Below are positions 43,075 to 51,626 of a stretch of 64,000 bases of DNA, one piece after another. The stretch's first letter is position 1; every line of letters starts with the position of its first letter. A program made the position numbers and the translations under genes. Source of the stretch: Chitinophagales bacterium (GTDB lineage Bacteria; Bacteroidota; Bacteroidia; Chitinophagales; UBA10324); assembly GCA_025056305.1 (NCBI GenBank), contig JANWWJ010000043.1:62001-126000 (forward strand). Reading direction: 5' to 3'. The notes under the pieces were generated by a model. The model made no database searches. It was not told where the DNA came from and saw only the letters and a list, made by a program, of their open reading frames with translations.

Positions 43075-43602
43075 TTAAGAGAGCAATTGAGCCAGCTGTT
43101 CGGCAGTGAGCTGATCTGCTTCTACGATCAGCCGTGCTTGCTGATAGAAAGGCTCACGCTCTTGCAACAAATGGCAGATGTGTCGATGCAAATCAAGACC
43201 CGTCCGGCCTTGCAGCAAGGGCCGGTGGCGGGTTTGGGCTTTGAGCCGTTTAATCAATATGTCCAGGCTCACTTTTAAATAAACGGTAAGCCCATGTTCG
43301 TTCATCCAAGACAAGTTGTCGAAAAAACAAGGAGTACCACCACCGGTGGCTATGATTTGGTGCCGCAGGGGGATTTTTTTCAGATATGCTTGTTCTTTTT
43401 GCCGAAAGGCCTGTTCCCCTTCGCGCGCAAATAATTCTGCAATCGAACATTGCTCTTGCTGCTCGATAAGCTGATCCAAATCTGTAAAGGGCCGCTTGAG
43501 CAAATCCGCCAACTGCCGGCCCAGATATGTTTTACCTGAGCCCATAAAGCCAAGCAGAAAGACGGGCTGGTCAGCGCATGGATGCCTCGGCTGTGGCGGC
43601 AA
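43075..43602 (-). CDS. aroK: Shikimate kinase
   Basis: ATP-dependent phosphorylation of shikimate in the chorismate pathway, cytoplasmic. 175 residues: P-loop GFMGSGKTYLGRQLA, substrate residues in FTDLDQLIEQ and FRQKEQ, the IATGGGTPCF strand, and the LID/adenine region with LKAQTRHRPLL. The start lies within the upstream BT_3928-like gene (32-bp overlap). It is the last gene of the DUF1599-BT_3928-aroK unit; the dcw operon begins 240 bp further on, on the same strand. Confidence 0.95.
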   Translation of the reverse strand: MPPQPRHPCADQPVFLLGFMGSGKTYLGRQLADLLKRPFTDLDQLIEQQEQCSIAELFAREGEQAFRQKEQAYLKKIPLRHQIIATGGGTPCFFDNLSWMNEHGLTVYLKVSLDILIKRLKAQTRHRPLLQGRTGLDLHRHICHLLQEREPFYQQARLIVEADQLTAEQLAQLLS

Positions 43603-44770
43603 AGTACTTTTTACGGATTTTTTCTAGATCAGGAATATCATTATAATGCCACATGGCCCGAACTACCGGGCCTTGCAACAACACTAAGCCGGGATTAGAT
43701 CGTATAATGGTTTTCAATACGGTTGCATCAGCGTAATAAAAAGGAAAGGCCAATTGTAGCTCGTGTCGTAACGGCTCCAGTTGTTCATATGGCGTAGCTG
43801 TGAGGGCAACGAACGGAATTCCTTGCTGCTCACATTCGGCCGCCAAACGATTGATCCGTGAAAAAGCTTTTTTGGGAGCTTTGGTCAAATCGTAAGTAAC
43901 CAACCAGAAGTGAAAACCGGTTCGCTCGTCGAGAATTTGCCGGGTTACCTCATTGCGCTCTATATCCCAAACGTGGAAGTCGGTAATACGGGGCTGATCG
44001 CCTTGCTGCACCAGTTCACTGCGCGAGGCGACGAATTCCCAGGTAGCCACCCATACCGAATCGTTCCATGGAAAATTGTCGCTCGGGTATTCTTTGACTT
44101 CTCCGGTCTGCTTGTTCCGATACGTTAAATAAGTCTTGTATATGGTTGGTTTGGCATTGGGCGGCAAACTCATCTGTTCCCGAAGATTAGTGCCTACCTT
44201 GTAAGGTCGAAAATCAATAATGGGCAGATGCCTGAGGCAGTACACAGGCAAGTAAATGCTCCCAAACAAACCGATGAGCAAGACGATGTTGGAAAGTGTG
44301 GGGCGAAATATGGGCTGCAGCCTACGCCGAACCAAAAACAAGGGGATGAGCACTGCCGTCAGTACGATGTCCTTGTAAAAAGTTTGTGCCGGCGTGAGCT
44401 TGATGGCATCGCCGAAGCAACCGCAATCCGCCACCTTTCCGGTGTACCACGCATAACCGGTAAGAAACGTAAAAAACAGCATGAGCAGTAACATGAGCGT
44501 AAGCACCAGCGGCATACGTATTAAAAAAATGGCCATCCATCCAAGTACCAGCTCCAGGACGATAAACACCACCGCCAGAGGTAACGATAGATGCTTCATC
44601 CACAAAAACGCTGCGGATAGGGCGGGAATACCGGATGCCTGCTCACTGAAAACTTCAAAATATTCATCCAGCTTATAGCCGAAACCGATTGGATCAACCC
44701 CTTTGACAAATCCGGAAAACATGAAAAAAAGCCCAATAAGTATCGACAGGATGCGCGCTGCAGCAATCAT
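43571..44770 (-). CDS. BT_3928-like DoxX/thioredoxin-like membrane protein
   Basis: A 399-residue integral membrane protein. The N-terminal 150 residues contain four helices in DoxX/MauE style (LSILIGLFFMFSGFVKGVDPIGFGYKLDEYF ... LTGYAWYTGKVADCGCFGDAIKLTPAQTFYKDIVL). The CGCFGD motif with its paired Cys is a marker of the MauE/DoxX-like group. A further hydrophobic helix and a C-terminal thioredoxin-fold-like region (FHFWLVTYDLTKAPKKAFSRINRLA ... FPFYYADATVLKTIIRSNPGLVLLQ) without a CxxC follow. This matches the BT_3928 family, which usually sits next to DUF1599, as here (4-bp overlap). Function unknown; a redox role is suggested by the Cys motif only. Confidence 0.85.
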   Translation of the reverse strand: MIAAARILSILIGLFFMFSGFVKGVDPIGFGYKLDEYFEVFSEQASGIPALSAAFLWMKHLSLPLAVVFIVLELVLGWMAIFLIRMPLVLTLMLLLMLFFTFLTGYAWYTGKVADCGCFGDAIKLTPAQTFYKDIVLTAVLIPLFLVRRRLQPIFRPTLSNIVLLIGLFGSIYLPVYCLRHLPIIDFRPYKVGTNLREQMSLPPNAKPTIYKTYLTYRNKQTGEVKEYPSDNFPWNDSVWVATWEFVASRSELVQQGDQPRITDFHVWDIERNEVTRQILDERTGFHFWLVTYDLTKAPKKAFSRINRLAAECEQQGIPFVALTATPYEQLEPLRHELQLAFPFYYADATVLKTIIRSNPGLVLLQGPVVRAMWHYNDIPDLEKIRKKYFAATAEASMR

Positions 44771-45306
44771 GCTTGCTCGCTGATTTTTATGAGGGCAAAA
44801 ATAGCGTAGTTGATGATGTCGTACAGATTGGCATCTATCCCTTCCGAACTCGTTATCGGACCTTGCTGCGAGGCAAGGCTGCGGATGCGCAACACGCGCA
44901 TCAAAATGATATCGGAAAAAGACGAAAGCAGCATGTCACGCCAGGCCTCACCATAATCATGGTTTTTGGCCATCATCAATTCGCGTGCCCGGTTGAGGTG
45001 GTGATCGTAATGTTGCAGGATGGCTTGCTCGCTCAACTGCTCATCCGCAGGCACACTCAATGAAATCAAGCCCATTAACGCGTAGTTTACAATGCCGATA
45101 TAATCTGTTATGAGATCGTCGGCGATTTTTTGCGTTGCCAATTGGTCAATGGTGCGGATGCGCTGTGCTTTAATAAAAATCTGATCGGCCAATGACGACA
45201 GCCGCAAGATGCGCCACGAGTGACCATAGTCTCGGGCCTTTTGGAGAAAAATCAACCGGCACTTTGCTGCTTGCGCATCAAACTGCTGCAACGTTTTGTT
45301 TTCCAT
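44767..45306 (-). CDS. DUF1599 domain-containing protein
   Basis: A 179-residue cytoplasmic protein made of two related halves: each has a KARDYGHSWRILRLSSLADQIFIKAQRIRTID-like block (KNHDYGEAWRDMLLSSFSDIILMRVLRIRSL in the second) followed by a short helix with DIxNYAxxxL. This internal duplication is typical of DUF1599, for which no biochemical function is established. It is divergent from folP, a conserved arrangement in Bacteroidota as I recall it, and is coupled to the BT_3928-like gene by a 4-bp overlap. Confidence 0.9.
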   Translation of the reverse strand: MENKTLQQFDAQAAKCRLIFLQKARDYGHSWRILRLSSLADQIFIKAQRIRTIDQLATQKIADDLITDYIGIVNYALMGLISLSVPADEQLSEQAILQHYDHHLNRARELMMAKNHDYGEAWRDMLLSSFSDIILMRVLRIRSLASQQGPITSSEGIDANLYDIINYAIFALIKISEQA

Positions 45307-45325
45307 ATTTGTCGGCCTCTACCTC

Positions 45326-46195
45326 ATGAATGGCGCACAAGCTACGGGATTTTGGCACAATCATTTGTTGCGTTGTCCCAACCGTTTGTTGGATTTGAGC
45401 AGCCCCAAAATCATGGCTATCCTCAACATTACAGACGACTCCTTTTATGCCGGCAGCCGCACCCCATCGGTTTCGGAATCGTTGCGACGTGCCGAACTCT
45501 ACTTGCAGCAGGGAGCTGCCGTCCTCGATGTGGGTGGGGTATCTTCCCGCCCGGGTTCCCAGCCAATAAGGGAAGAGGAAGAACTGCGGCGGGTCATTCC
45601 GGTTGTTGCAGCCTTGTGCCAAAACTTTCCTGATGCCATCATTTCGGTCGACACCTGGCGTGCTCGAGTTGCTGAGGAAGCAGTATCTGCTGGGGCTAGC
45701 ATGATCAACGACATCTCTGCCGGCCGCATGGATGCTGCGCTGCTGCCCACGGTAGCTCAGCTTCGCGTCCCATACGTACTGATGCACATGCAGGGAACAC
45801 CGGCAACCATGCAACTCAATCCTCAGTACACCGATGTCGTTCAAGATATATTCGCTTTTTTAAAAGATAAGCTTTTGGAACTACATGCCCTCGGCATCTA
45901 TGATGTCCTGGTGGACCCTGGTTTTGGCTTTGGGAAATCCTTGCACCACAATTACCGACTCCTGGCGCATTTAAGCACATTCCAGGCATTGGGATGCCCC
46001 ATGCTGGTGGGCTTGTCACGCAAATCCATGGCGTACCGCCCGCTGGGTTTAACGCCTGAATCAGCGCTTAACGCTACTACGGCTTTGCACATGATTGCCC
46101 TGCAACAAGGTGCCCGTCTTTTGCGAGTACACGATGTTGCTGAGGCAATGCACGTGATCCATCTTTGGGAATTGCTGCATCAAGAGGGTGCCTGA
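45326..46195 (+). CDS. folP: Dihydropteroate synthase
   Basis: Condenses p-aminobenzoate with 6-hydroxymethyl-dihydropterin pyrophosphate in folate synthesis; the sulfonamide target. Motifs: IMAILNITDDSFYAGSR, GAAVLDVGGVSSRPGS, SVDTWRARVAEEAV, INDISAGRMD, PYVLMHMQGTPATM, DVLVDPGFGFGKSLHHNY and GLSRKSM. The ORF track starts at 45296, inside the divergent DUF1599 gene; the Met at 45326 avoids that overlap and gives 289 residues. The pterin-loop D in ITDDSF is typical of Bacteroidota. It is convergent with the next lipoprotein (16-bp overlap). Confidence 0.97.
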   Translation: MNGAQATGFWHNHLLRCPNRLLDLSSPKIMAILNITDDSFYAGSRTPSVSESLRRAELYLQQGAAVLDVGGVSSRPGSQPIREEEELRRVIPVVAALCQNFPDAIISVDTWRARVAEEAVSAGASMINDISAGRMDAALLPTVAQLRVPYVLMHMQGTPATMQLNPQYTDVVQDIFAFLKDKLLELHALGIYDVLVDPGFGFGKSLHHNYRLLAHLSTFQALGCPMLVGLSRKSMAYRPLGLTPESALNATTALHMIALQQGARLLRVHDVAEAMHVIHLWELLHQEGA

Positions 46196-46731
46196 GCGGA
46201 ATCTTGCATCATGGTGTCTAAAATTTCTTGCAAAAGTTCGTCTGGAGATTTTCCCAGGTGCTTCAGCTCAAAGCGTGCATCTTCGGTCAGTTTCTCATCC
46301 CACTGGCTGTAATTGTCCAAGTACAAAGTATAAGCTTTTCGGGCTGAAGCAGTGTCGTTGAGCTCATTGGCCAGAATGAAGGCTTCCAAAAAAAGTGCCC
46401 GATGTGCTGAGGGGGAGGTCGGATACAATGTGTGTACTTTTCGTAATTGTTCGATGGCCTGCTGTGACTTGCGATGCATTTGCAATGTCATTCCCAGTCG
46501 ATACAACAGCTCAGGGGCAGCCGGGTCATCTTTGAACTGTTCGGTAAAGGTTAGGACTTGTCTTTGCGCTTCAATCAATTTAACCGAATCGCCTGGAGTA
46601 TTGTTCAGATCCGCAGCCTCTGCCTGGCGCAAGGCTTCTTCCGCCTTCTGCTTGAGGCGTTCGGGTGAGCTGGTGCAAGCTGCCCACCACACTGTCAGCA
46701 CCCCGAACAGAAACAAGAAGGTATGTTTCAT
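46180..46731 (-). CDS. TPR-like lipoprotein
   Basis: A 183-residue predicted lipoprotein; the ATG at 46731 (MKHTFLFLFGVLTVWWAAC) gives a signal peptide with lipobox WAAC, so the longer ORF start at 47022 is rejected. The mature protein is alpha-helical with tetratricopeptide-like helices (APELLYRLGMTLQMHRKSQQAIEQLRKVHTLYP ... AHRALFLEAFILANELNDTASARKAYTLYLDNYS), resembling BamD/YbgF-type periplasmic proteins. The exact partner is unknown. Divergent from the M43-like gene; convergent with folP. Confidence 0.8.
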   Translation of the reverse strand: MKHTFLFLFGVLTVWWAACTSSPERLKQKAEEALRQAEAADLNNTPGDSVKLIEAQRQVLTFTEQFKDDPAAPELLYRLGMTLQMHRKSQQAIEQLRKVHTLYPTSPSAHRALFLEAFILANELNDTASARKAYTLYLDNYSQWDEKLTEDARFELKHLGKSPDELLQEILDTMMQDSAQAPS

Positions 46732-46778
46732 ATCAAAGCCCCTTAAAGCGCTCAAAGATATGCCGATGCCCGCGTGCA

Positions 46779-46809
46779 TTGGTTCAAGGAAGCAGGCGGC
46801 ATAGATTTG
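46779..46809 (+). promoter_or_regulatory. Promoter of the M43-like gene (TTG-N20-TAGATTTG)
   Basis: A -33 TTG (46779-46781) and an exact -7 TAGATTTG (46802-46809) at the canonical spacing. The -7 box ends 4 bp before the ATG at 46814, so the transcript should be leaderless or start within a few bases of the start codon. Confidence 0.65.
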
Positions 46810-46813
46810 GGCG

Positions 46814-48100
46814 ATGTTTCTTTGGGTTCTATTAGTACTGCTCGCCAGTTCTTTACAGTCGGCACTGGCCCAAACTATTCGCAGCCGCTGGGCGACAGCG
46901 GCCGACCTCAATACCGATTCTTTATCCCTTCGACGTACCAGCAACCCATGCGTCGAACCTGAATCATATGTTCCGGATACGAGCCGCCCCTGGCTGACAC
47001 CCGAATATCGCATTCGCATCAACGTTCATATCATCAACGACACCAAAAAACGCTACAATTTTTCCGAACAGGAAGGTCGGCTCTGGGTTCAAGACCTGGT
47101 GGCGCAGGCAAATAATCGGTTGGCTGCAAATCAAAAGCCTTGGCTGCCTCCCGGAAATACCTTGCCTGCCCTGCCCGTTCCGTTTCGTTATGTGCTGACC
47201 GGACGCCCCTACGTGCCTGGTGACGACGGTATTTATTTTCATTATGATGATGAACTTTTTTATATGAACAAAAAAGCCCGAGGCCCGGGTCGTGTCAACA
47301 ACGTATATGATGAACGGCAATACGAACGGTACGGTATTCAGAAGGACACGGTGATCAATATATTTCTGATCGAACATCATCCCGATAGCATCCACAGCCC
47401 TACCTACAAAGCTTCTCACGACGGCGTAGGGAAATCCACTCATGCCAAATTGGTAGGCCAGTACTACCTGAGGCGGAAGCTCACTGTTCTGCCTCGAGGG
47501 GACACCTTGCGCTTCACTGCCTGGGAAGCTGCCGGCCTGTTCAACCATGAGCTCGGACACGTGCTTGGCTTAGCTCACACCTGGAACATGGACGACGGCT
47601 GCGACGATACGCCCAAGCACGCCGGCTGCTGGAATTTTAACGAACCAGCCGGTTGCACAGAGGTTTCCAACAACGTCATGGATTACAACGCTTATCAGAA
47701 TTCATACACGCCCTGTCAGTTAGGAAAAATTTTAATGTCTTTTTATCAAGATAGAGGCACGCGCCGGTTTTTGATTCCAGACTGGTGCTTTTACGACGCC
47801 GCCTTAAGTTGGGCATTGCTTCCCGGAGAAATTGCAGAGCTGAATCGTTCAGTTGACCTTAGAGGCGATTTGATCTTGCGCAAACGATCTACCTTGATTG
47901 TTCGCTGCACGTTGTCGCTGCCGCCCGGTGCACGCATAGTGCTCCATCGCAAGGCCACCTTGATCGTTGATGGCGGATGGATTACCTCCCGTTGCACCGA
48001 ACCTTTTGAGGGCATATGGCTCGCTGATTTGGGGAAACATCAGCCCCGTATCGTTTTAAAAAGGCAGGGCAAAATAACGCATGCAAAAAATCCTCTATAA
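46814..48100 (+). CDS. Secreted M43-like zinc metalloprotease, apparently C-terminally short
   Basis: An exported metalloprotease of 428 residues. Signal peptide MFLWVLLVLLASSLQSALAQ. The zinc site is HELGHVLGLAHTW (HExxHxxGxxH) near residue 251, followed by CDDTP and a NNVMDYN Met-turn region, matching the pappalysin/cytophagalysin M43 pattern. After the catalytic domain a beta-helix-like segment begins (LRGDLILRKRSTLIVRCTLSLPPGARIVLHRKATLIVDGGWITSRC) but stops at HAKNPL, where related proteins, as I remember them, continue for hundreds of residues and end in a T9SS domain. No T9SS signal is present, so the mature location is uncertain. Confidence 0.85.
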   Translation: MFLWVLLVLLASSLQSALAQTIRSRWATAADLNTDSLSLRRTSNPCVEPESYVPDTSRPWLTPEYRIRINVHIINDTKKRYNFSEQEGRLWVQDLVAQANNRLAANQKPWLPPGNTLPALPVPFRYVLTGRPYVPGDDGIYFHYDDELFYMNKKARGPGRVNNVYDERQYERYGIQKDTVINIFLIEHHPDSIHSPTYKASHDGVGKSTHAKLVGQYYLRRKLTVLPRGDTLRFTAWEAAGLFNHELGHVLGLAHTWNMDDGCDDTPKHAGCWNFNEPAGCTEVSNNVMDYNAYQNSYTPCQLGKILMSFYQDRGTRRFLIPDWCFYDAALSWALLPGEIAELNRSVDLRGDLILRKRSTLIVRCTLSLPPGARIVLHRKATLIVDGGWITSRCTEPFEGIWLADLGKHQPRIVLKRQGKITHAKNPL

Positions 48101-48108
48101 TTAAGTTT

Positions 48109-49071
48109 ATGACAGATCAACTTGTAGCTGGAATTGATTTAGGGGGGACCAAGACGAAACTGGGATTGGTATCGGCATCAGGCAAAATTCAGTGGCGTGG
48201 ACAGTTGGTTACAGGCAATTACGAAGACCCCGCAGCCTTTGTTGAAGCCGTGTCTGAAATGCTTGAAGCCGCAGCCCAACAGCTGCAGGTCAGGCTTGGT
48301 GGCGTGGGCATAGGAGCTCCCAATGGAAACCCTTTTACAGGTACCATCGCTTTTGCCCCTAATTTGAAATGGAAGGGAACGGTGCCTATTGTGGAACTGT
48401 TTCAACAACGGTTACGCCTACCAGTTTTCTTGACCAACGACGCAAAGGCAGCGGCTTTAGGAGAAAAATTTTTCGGCCGTGCATCAGCTCTTCAGGATTT
48501 CATCGTCATCACCTTAGGTACCGGTTTGGGCAGCGGTATTTTTTCCGGCGGCCGTTTGGTGTACGGTCACGATGGCTTTGCCGGTGAACTGGGACACATT
48601 GTCATTCGCCCTGCCAGCAACCGGCGCTGCGGCTGTGGACGCCGCGGCTGCTTAGAAACCTACGTCTCTAATAAAGGATTGGTCCAAACATATCATGAAT
48701 TGATCGAAAATGTTTCACAAGCTGAGCGTCCCGTACATGCGATAGATGATGCCGCAGATGTTTACGCACGAGCAAAGCAAGGCTTTGCACCGGCCATCTC
48801 GGCCTTTGCTGAATTGGGAACCCTGCTGGGTGAAGGGTTGGCTATTGCCGTCTTGTTGCTGCGGCCAGCATCGATCTTTTTGACCGGCGGCCTGGCTCAA
48901 GCGGCTCCCTACTTTTTACCCTTTGCACAGCAGGCTTTAGATGATCATGTATTAGAAATTTTCAAAGGAAAAGTTTCGGTGACCGTTTCCGAGCTTCCCC
49001 CTGCCGACATAGGCGTGCTCGGTGCTGCCAGTCTGCTGTTGAAGCAACAACCCGGGATTGAAACTATTTAA
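48109..49071 (+). CDS. ROK-family sugar kinase, glucokinase-like
   Basis: A 320-residue cytoplasmic kinase. N-terminal ATP motif AGIDLGGTKTKLGLV, GIGAPNGNPFTG, the sugar-binding NDAKAAALGEKFFGRA, GTGLGSGIFSGG, and the ROK zinc-binding site HIVIRPASNRRCGCGRRGCLETYVS with its CGCGxxGCLE pattern. GILTGG-like FLTGGLAQAAP completes the family. Glucose is the usual substrate but other hexoses are possible. It begins 8 bp after the M43-like gene and may be read from the same leaderless transcript. Confidence 0.9.
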   Translation: MTDQLVAGIDLGGTKTKLGLVSASGKIQWRGQLVTGNYEDPAAFVEAVSEMLEAAAQQLQVRLGGVGIGAPNGNPFTGTIAFAPNLKWKGTVPIVELFQQRLRLPVFLTNDAKAAALGEKFFGRASALQDFIVITLGTGLGSGIFSGGRLVYGHDGFAGELGHIVIRPASNRRCGCGRRGCLETYVSNKGLVQTYHELIENVSQAERPVHAIDDAADVYARAKQGFAPAISAFAELGTLLGEGLAIAVLLLRPASIFLTGGLAQAAPYFLPFAQQALDDHVLEIFKGKVSVTVSELPPADIGVLGAASLLLKQQPGIETI

Positions 49072-49103
49072 ACATATTTTCATCCATCATCGAATTCACC
49101 TAC

Positions 49104-50228
49104 ATGCCTTACTCAAGCCATTTCCACCTGATTGCCTCAAAAAGATTAACATTGGCTCTCTATCATCGCTCGAACTTCCTAAGCTCCCTCTTAGTTCTTG
49201 GGGTTGGTGGGCTGCCTTCAGGGGATGCTCCCAACCTCCTCAGGACCGCCATCTTAGGAACAGGTAGCATAGTTTTGCTTTTCATCGGTGCGGTGTGTTT
49301 TGACCTTTGTGCGCACGCCCAGGAAAAAACAGAGCTGCCCTTTTTCAAGCCGTTCCGCACCGACACCGCCTATATTTCTGCTGCCGAACCATGGACGCTG
49401 CGCCTCTATGCAGTCAACAAACATTTCAACCTGCGTTACGGTACGCTGGTCAGCAACCAACGCATGTTTTTAGATCCAGACCGGAGCATTGCCGCAGGCC
49501 TTGGTGTTTCCCGTTATCTGCTGGCCTTGGATCTGGGTTTGGAAATCGGGCGCACACGTCAAAAAACAAAAGCCTTGGTGCTTTTTTCCAATCTTTTTTA
49601 TGGGCCACACAACCTGCAATTGAATGCCCAGCAATACACCGGTTTCAGCAAACAGGCACAGCAGCCTTTGACTTCTCCTGTATTTGACTCTTCATTAAGG
49701 AGCCGGCTGATCTATCTGAGTTATTTACACTACTTCAATTACACCCGTTATTCATCACCTGCTCCACTAACCGGAACTCAGCGTCAATTGCGTAGTGCCG
49801 GTTCACCCAGCTTCGGTGCCTTTCTATTGCTGCATGCGCTGAGTAGTGCTGTTCCCGTATTTCCCGATACTTTCCTGCCGATGCCTGAGTGGTTGGCAAC
49901 AGCAACCCGCACCACAATTTTTTCGGGGGGCATAATGGGCGGTTATGGATTTACGTTCGTGTTGCCGAAAAGCCTGTTTGTGAATGCAGCAGCAGCATTA
50001 GGCGTCTCTCCTGCTGTCACCCACTGGGCTGACGCGCTCTACAACCTTAATTCCCAACAAACTTTGGGTTGGTTGGTACAGGCACAGGCTGCCGCAGGCT
50101 ATCACGGGCCTTGCTACTATGCTCTGATCACCTTACAGCACGTCGCTTCCTATTTTCCCTCACAAGCCGTTCCCGCCACACAGCTGAACCTTGAAAAGTA
50201 CAAAATTGCGGTGGGCCGAAAACTTTAA
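49104..50228 (+). CDS. DUF4421-like outer membrane beta-barrel protein
   Basis: A 374-codon frame. The first roughly 70 residues are unusual: a non-hydrophobic lead, a Gly/Leu stretch, then a convincing signal-like helix (ILGTGSIVLLFIGAVCFDLCAHAQ). The remainder shows alternating beta strands and matches the DUF4421 pattern (FRTDTAYISAAEPWTLRLYAVNKHFNLRYGTL ... SIAAGLGVSRYLLALDLGLEIG). The true start cannot be fixed: no in-frame ATG lies close to the signal helix. DUF4421 proteins are taken as outer-membrane barrels of unknown function. It lies 33 bp after the ROK kinase gene and is convergent with an MBL hydrolase. Confidence 0.75.
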   Translation: MPYSSHFHLIASKRLTLALYHRSNFLSSLLVLGVGGLPSGDAPNLLRTAILGTGSIVLLFIGAVCFDLCAHAQEKTELPFFKPFRTDTAYISAAEPWTLRLYAVNKHFNLRYGTLVSNQRMFLDPDRSIAAGLGVSRYLLALDLGLEIGRTRQKTKALVLFSNLFYGPHNLQLNAQQYTGFSKQAQQPLTSPVFDSSLRSRLIYLSYLHYFNYTRYSSPAPLTGTQRQLRSAGSPSFGAFLLLHALSSAVPVFPDTFLPMPEWLATATRTTIFSGGIMGGYGFTFVLPKSLFVNAAAALGVSPAVTHWADALYNLNSQQTLGWLVQAQAAAGYHGPCYYALITLQHVASYFPSQAVPATQLNLEKYKIAVGRKL

Positions 50229-50231
50229 GCT

Positions 50232-51065
50232 TTAGAAAAGATCTGCTACCACAAAACGTTCTCTAATGACAAACCCTTTTTCAGCACAGCTTACGGTGCA
50301 TGCCTCTGTTTTCGGATCATGTTCAAAAAACAATATATAAGAATTGTTAACGGCTTCGTTCAAAAGTTTTTCTTTCTCCTCCAAAGTAACCAGCGGGCGC
50401 ACATCGTAGGCCATGACATAAGGCAACGGCACATGAGCTGCACTGGGGACCAGATCGGCCATATACACCACCGTCTTTCCATCAACTTGAAGCACGGGCA
50501 ACATCATGGCTTCGGTATGTCCGTAAACAGTAAGAAAGGAAAAGCCCTCGAAGAGCTGGGTGCCGTCGTCGAGCAACTGCAGTTGGCCGCTGGATTCTAG
50601 AGGTACAAAATTCTCTTTCAAAAAAGAAGCCTTTTCCCGAGCGTTAGGCTGCAGGGCCCATGCCCAATGGCGGCGATGGATGTAATAAGTAGCCTTGGGG
50701 AAGAATGGCTTGAGTTGATCGCCTTCCACACTGACGGCCCCTCCACAATGGTCGAAATGGAGGTGCGTGATAAATACATCGGTGATGTCGCCGCGCGAAA
50801 GGCCCAGTTGCTGCAGCGATTGTTCTAACGTAGGACCGTGAGGTTCGTAGTAGCTGAAAAATTTTGCACTTTGTTTGTTTCCCAAGCCACAGTCGATCAA
50901 CACCAAACGGTTTTGGTGCTCGACCAACAGACACCGGAGCGCCCACGTGCAAAGATTTTTTTCGTCGGCAGGATTCAGGTTGTTCCAGATGGTTTTGGGC
51001 ACTACGCCAAACATGGCACCGCCATCTAATTTGAAATAGCCAGCCAACACCGAATACAGCTTCAT
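50232..51065 (-). CDS. MBL-fold metallo-hydrolase
   Basis: A 277-residue cytoplasmic metallo-beta-lactamase-fold hydrolase. Metal ligands are in THLHFDHCGG (about residues 100-109), a His in VYGHTEAMM and an Asp in VYMADLVPSAAHVP, giving a binuclear centre. The group resembles quorum-quenching lactonase/arylsulfatase-like hydrolases but the substrate cannot be assigned. It begins 13 bp downstream of ribH and probably shares its transcript. Confidence 0.88.
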   Translation of the reverse strand: MKLYSVLAGYFKLDGGAMFGVVPKTIWNNLNPADEKNLCTWALRCLLVEHQNRLVLIDCGLGNKQSAKFFSYYEPHGPTLEQSLQQLGLSRGDITDVFITHLHFDHCGGAVSVEGDQLKPFFPKATYYIHRRHWAWALQPNAREKASFLKENFVPLESSGQLQLLDDGTQLFEGFSFLTVYGHTEAMMLPVLQVDGKTVVYMADLVPSAAHVPLPYVMAYDVRPLVTLEEKEKLLNEAVNNSYILFFEHDPKTEACTVSCAEKGFVIRERFVVADLF

Positions 51066-51078
51066 GGACCGCTGCTGT

Positions 51079-51570
51079 TTATCGGTTTTTTTGCATCTGT
51101 TGACGCAGCCGCATCAGCTCCATCAAAGCCCTGGCTGCTTCTTCACCTTTGTTGCCGCGATTGCCGCCGCTGCGGGCAACCGCTTGCTCTAGGTTATCTG
51201 TGGTCAAAACACCAAAGACCACCGGGCAACAACCGCTGGTATTGAGTTGCTGCAAGCCCATAGCTACAGCATATGCGATATATTCGTGATGTCTTGTTTC
51301 TCCTTTGACAATACAGCCCAAACAGATGATGCCATCTGGCTTGAGCTGCCGCATGGCCATAGCCGCAGCCGCAGGCAGTTCAAAACTGCCGGGAACATGA
51401 AAATGATAAATATTTTTTTTCTTAATGCCTGCCTCTCTCAGCGTTTGGATACAGGCCTCTTGCAGTGCTGCTGTAATAGCGGTGTGCCACTGAGCAACCA
51501 AAACCACGACCCGCAACCGGCCGGCCCGCGGCACCTTCTTTACATGTCTTGCTTCCTTGCCGGTATGCAT
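51079..51570 (-). CDS. ribH: 6,7-dimethyl-8-ribityllumazine synthase
   Basis: Penultimate enzyme of riboflavin synthesis. 163 residues from the ATG at 51570; the ORF track start at 51795 runs into the TonB gene and is rejected. Motifs: VVLVAQWHTAITAALQEA, HVPGSFELPAAAAMAM, CLGCIVKGETRHHEYIA (catalytic His) and NRGNKGEEAARALM. A GTG at 51534 is an alternative start giving MPRAGRLRVVVLVAQ, closer to the usual N-terminus. The ATG at 51570 directly follows the T tract of a terminator hairpin. Confidence 0.94.
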   Translation of the reverse strand: MHTGKEARHVKKVPRAGRLRVVVLVAQWHTAITAALQEACIQTLREAGIKKKNIYHFHVPGSFELPAAAAMAMRQLKPDGIICLGCIVKGETRHHEYIAYAVAMGLQQLNTSGCCPVVFGVLTTDNLEQAVARSGGNRGNKGEEAARALMELMRLRQQMQKNR

Positions 51571-51600
51571 AAAAAAGCTCCGCCCTAAATATAGCGGAGC
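51571..51600 (-). terminator. Intrinsic terminator between the TonB receptor gene and ribH, abutting the ribH start
   Basis: Minus strand: 7-bp stem GCTCCGC / GCGGAGC with a 10-nt loop, then six T that run straight into the ribH ATG. It lies 26 bp after the TonB receptor stop. The loop contains TATATTTA, one base off a -7 element. Confidence 0.8.
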
Positions 51601-51626
51601 TGCAAGAAGCGTTTCGACCGCTCGGG

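Noticed and set aside
46732-47022. N-terminal extension of the TPR-like lipoprotein
   Set aside because: Overlaps the divergent M43-like gene and its promoter; the ATG at 46731 starts a lipoprotein signal peptide.
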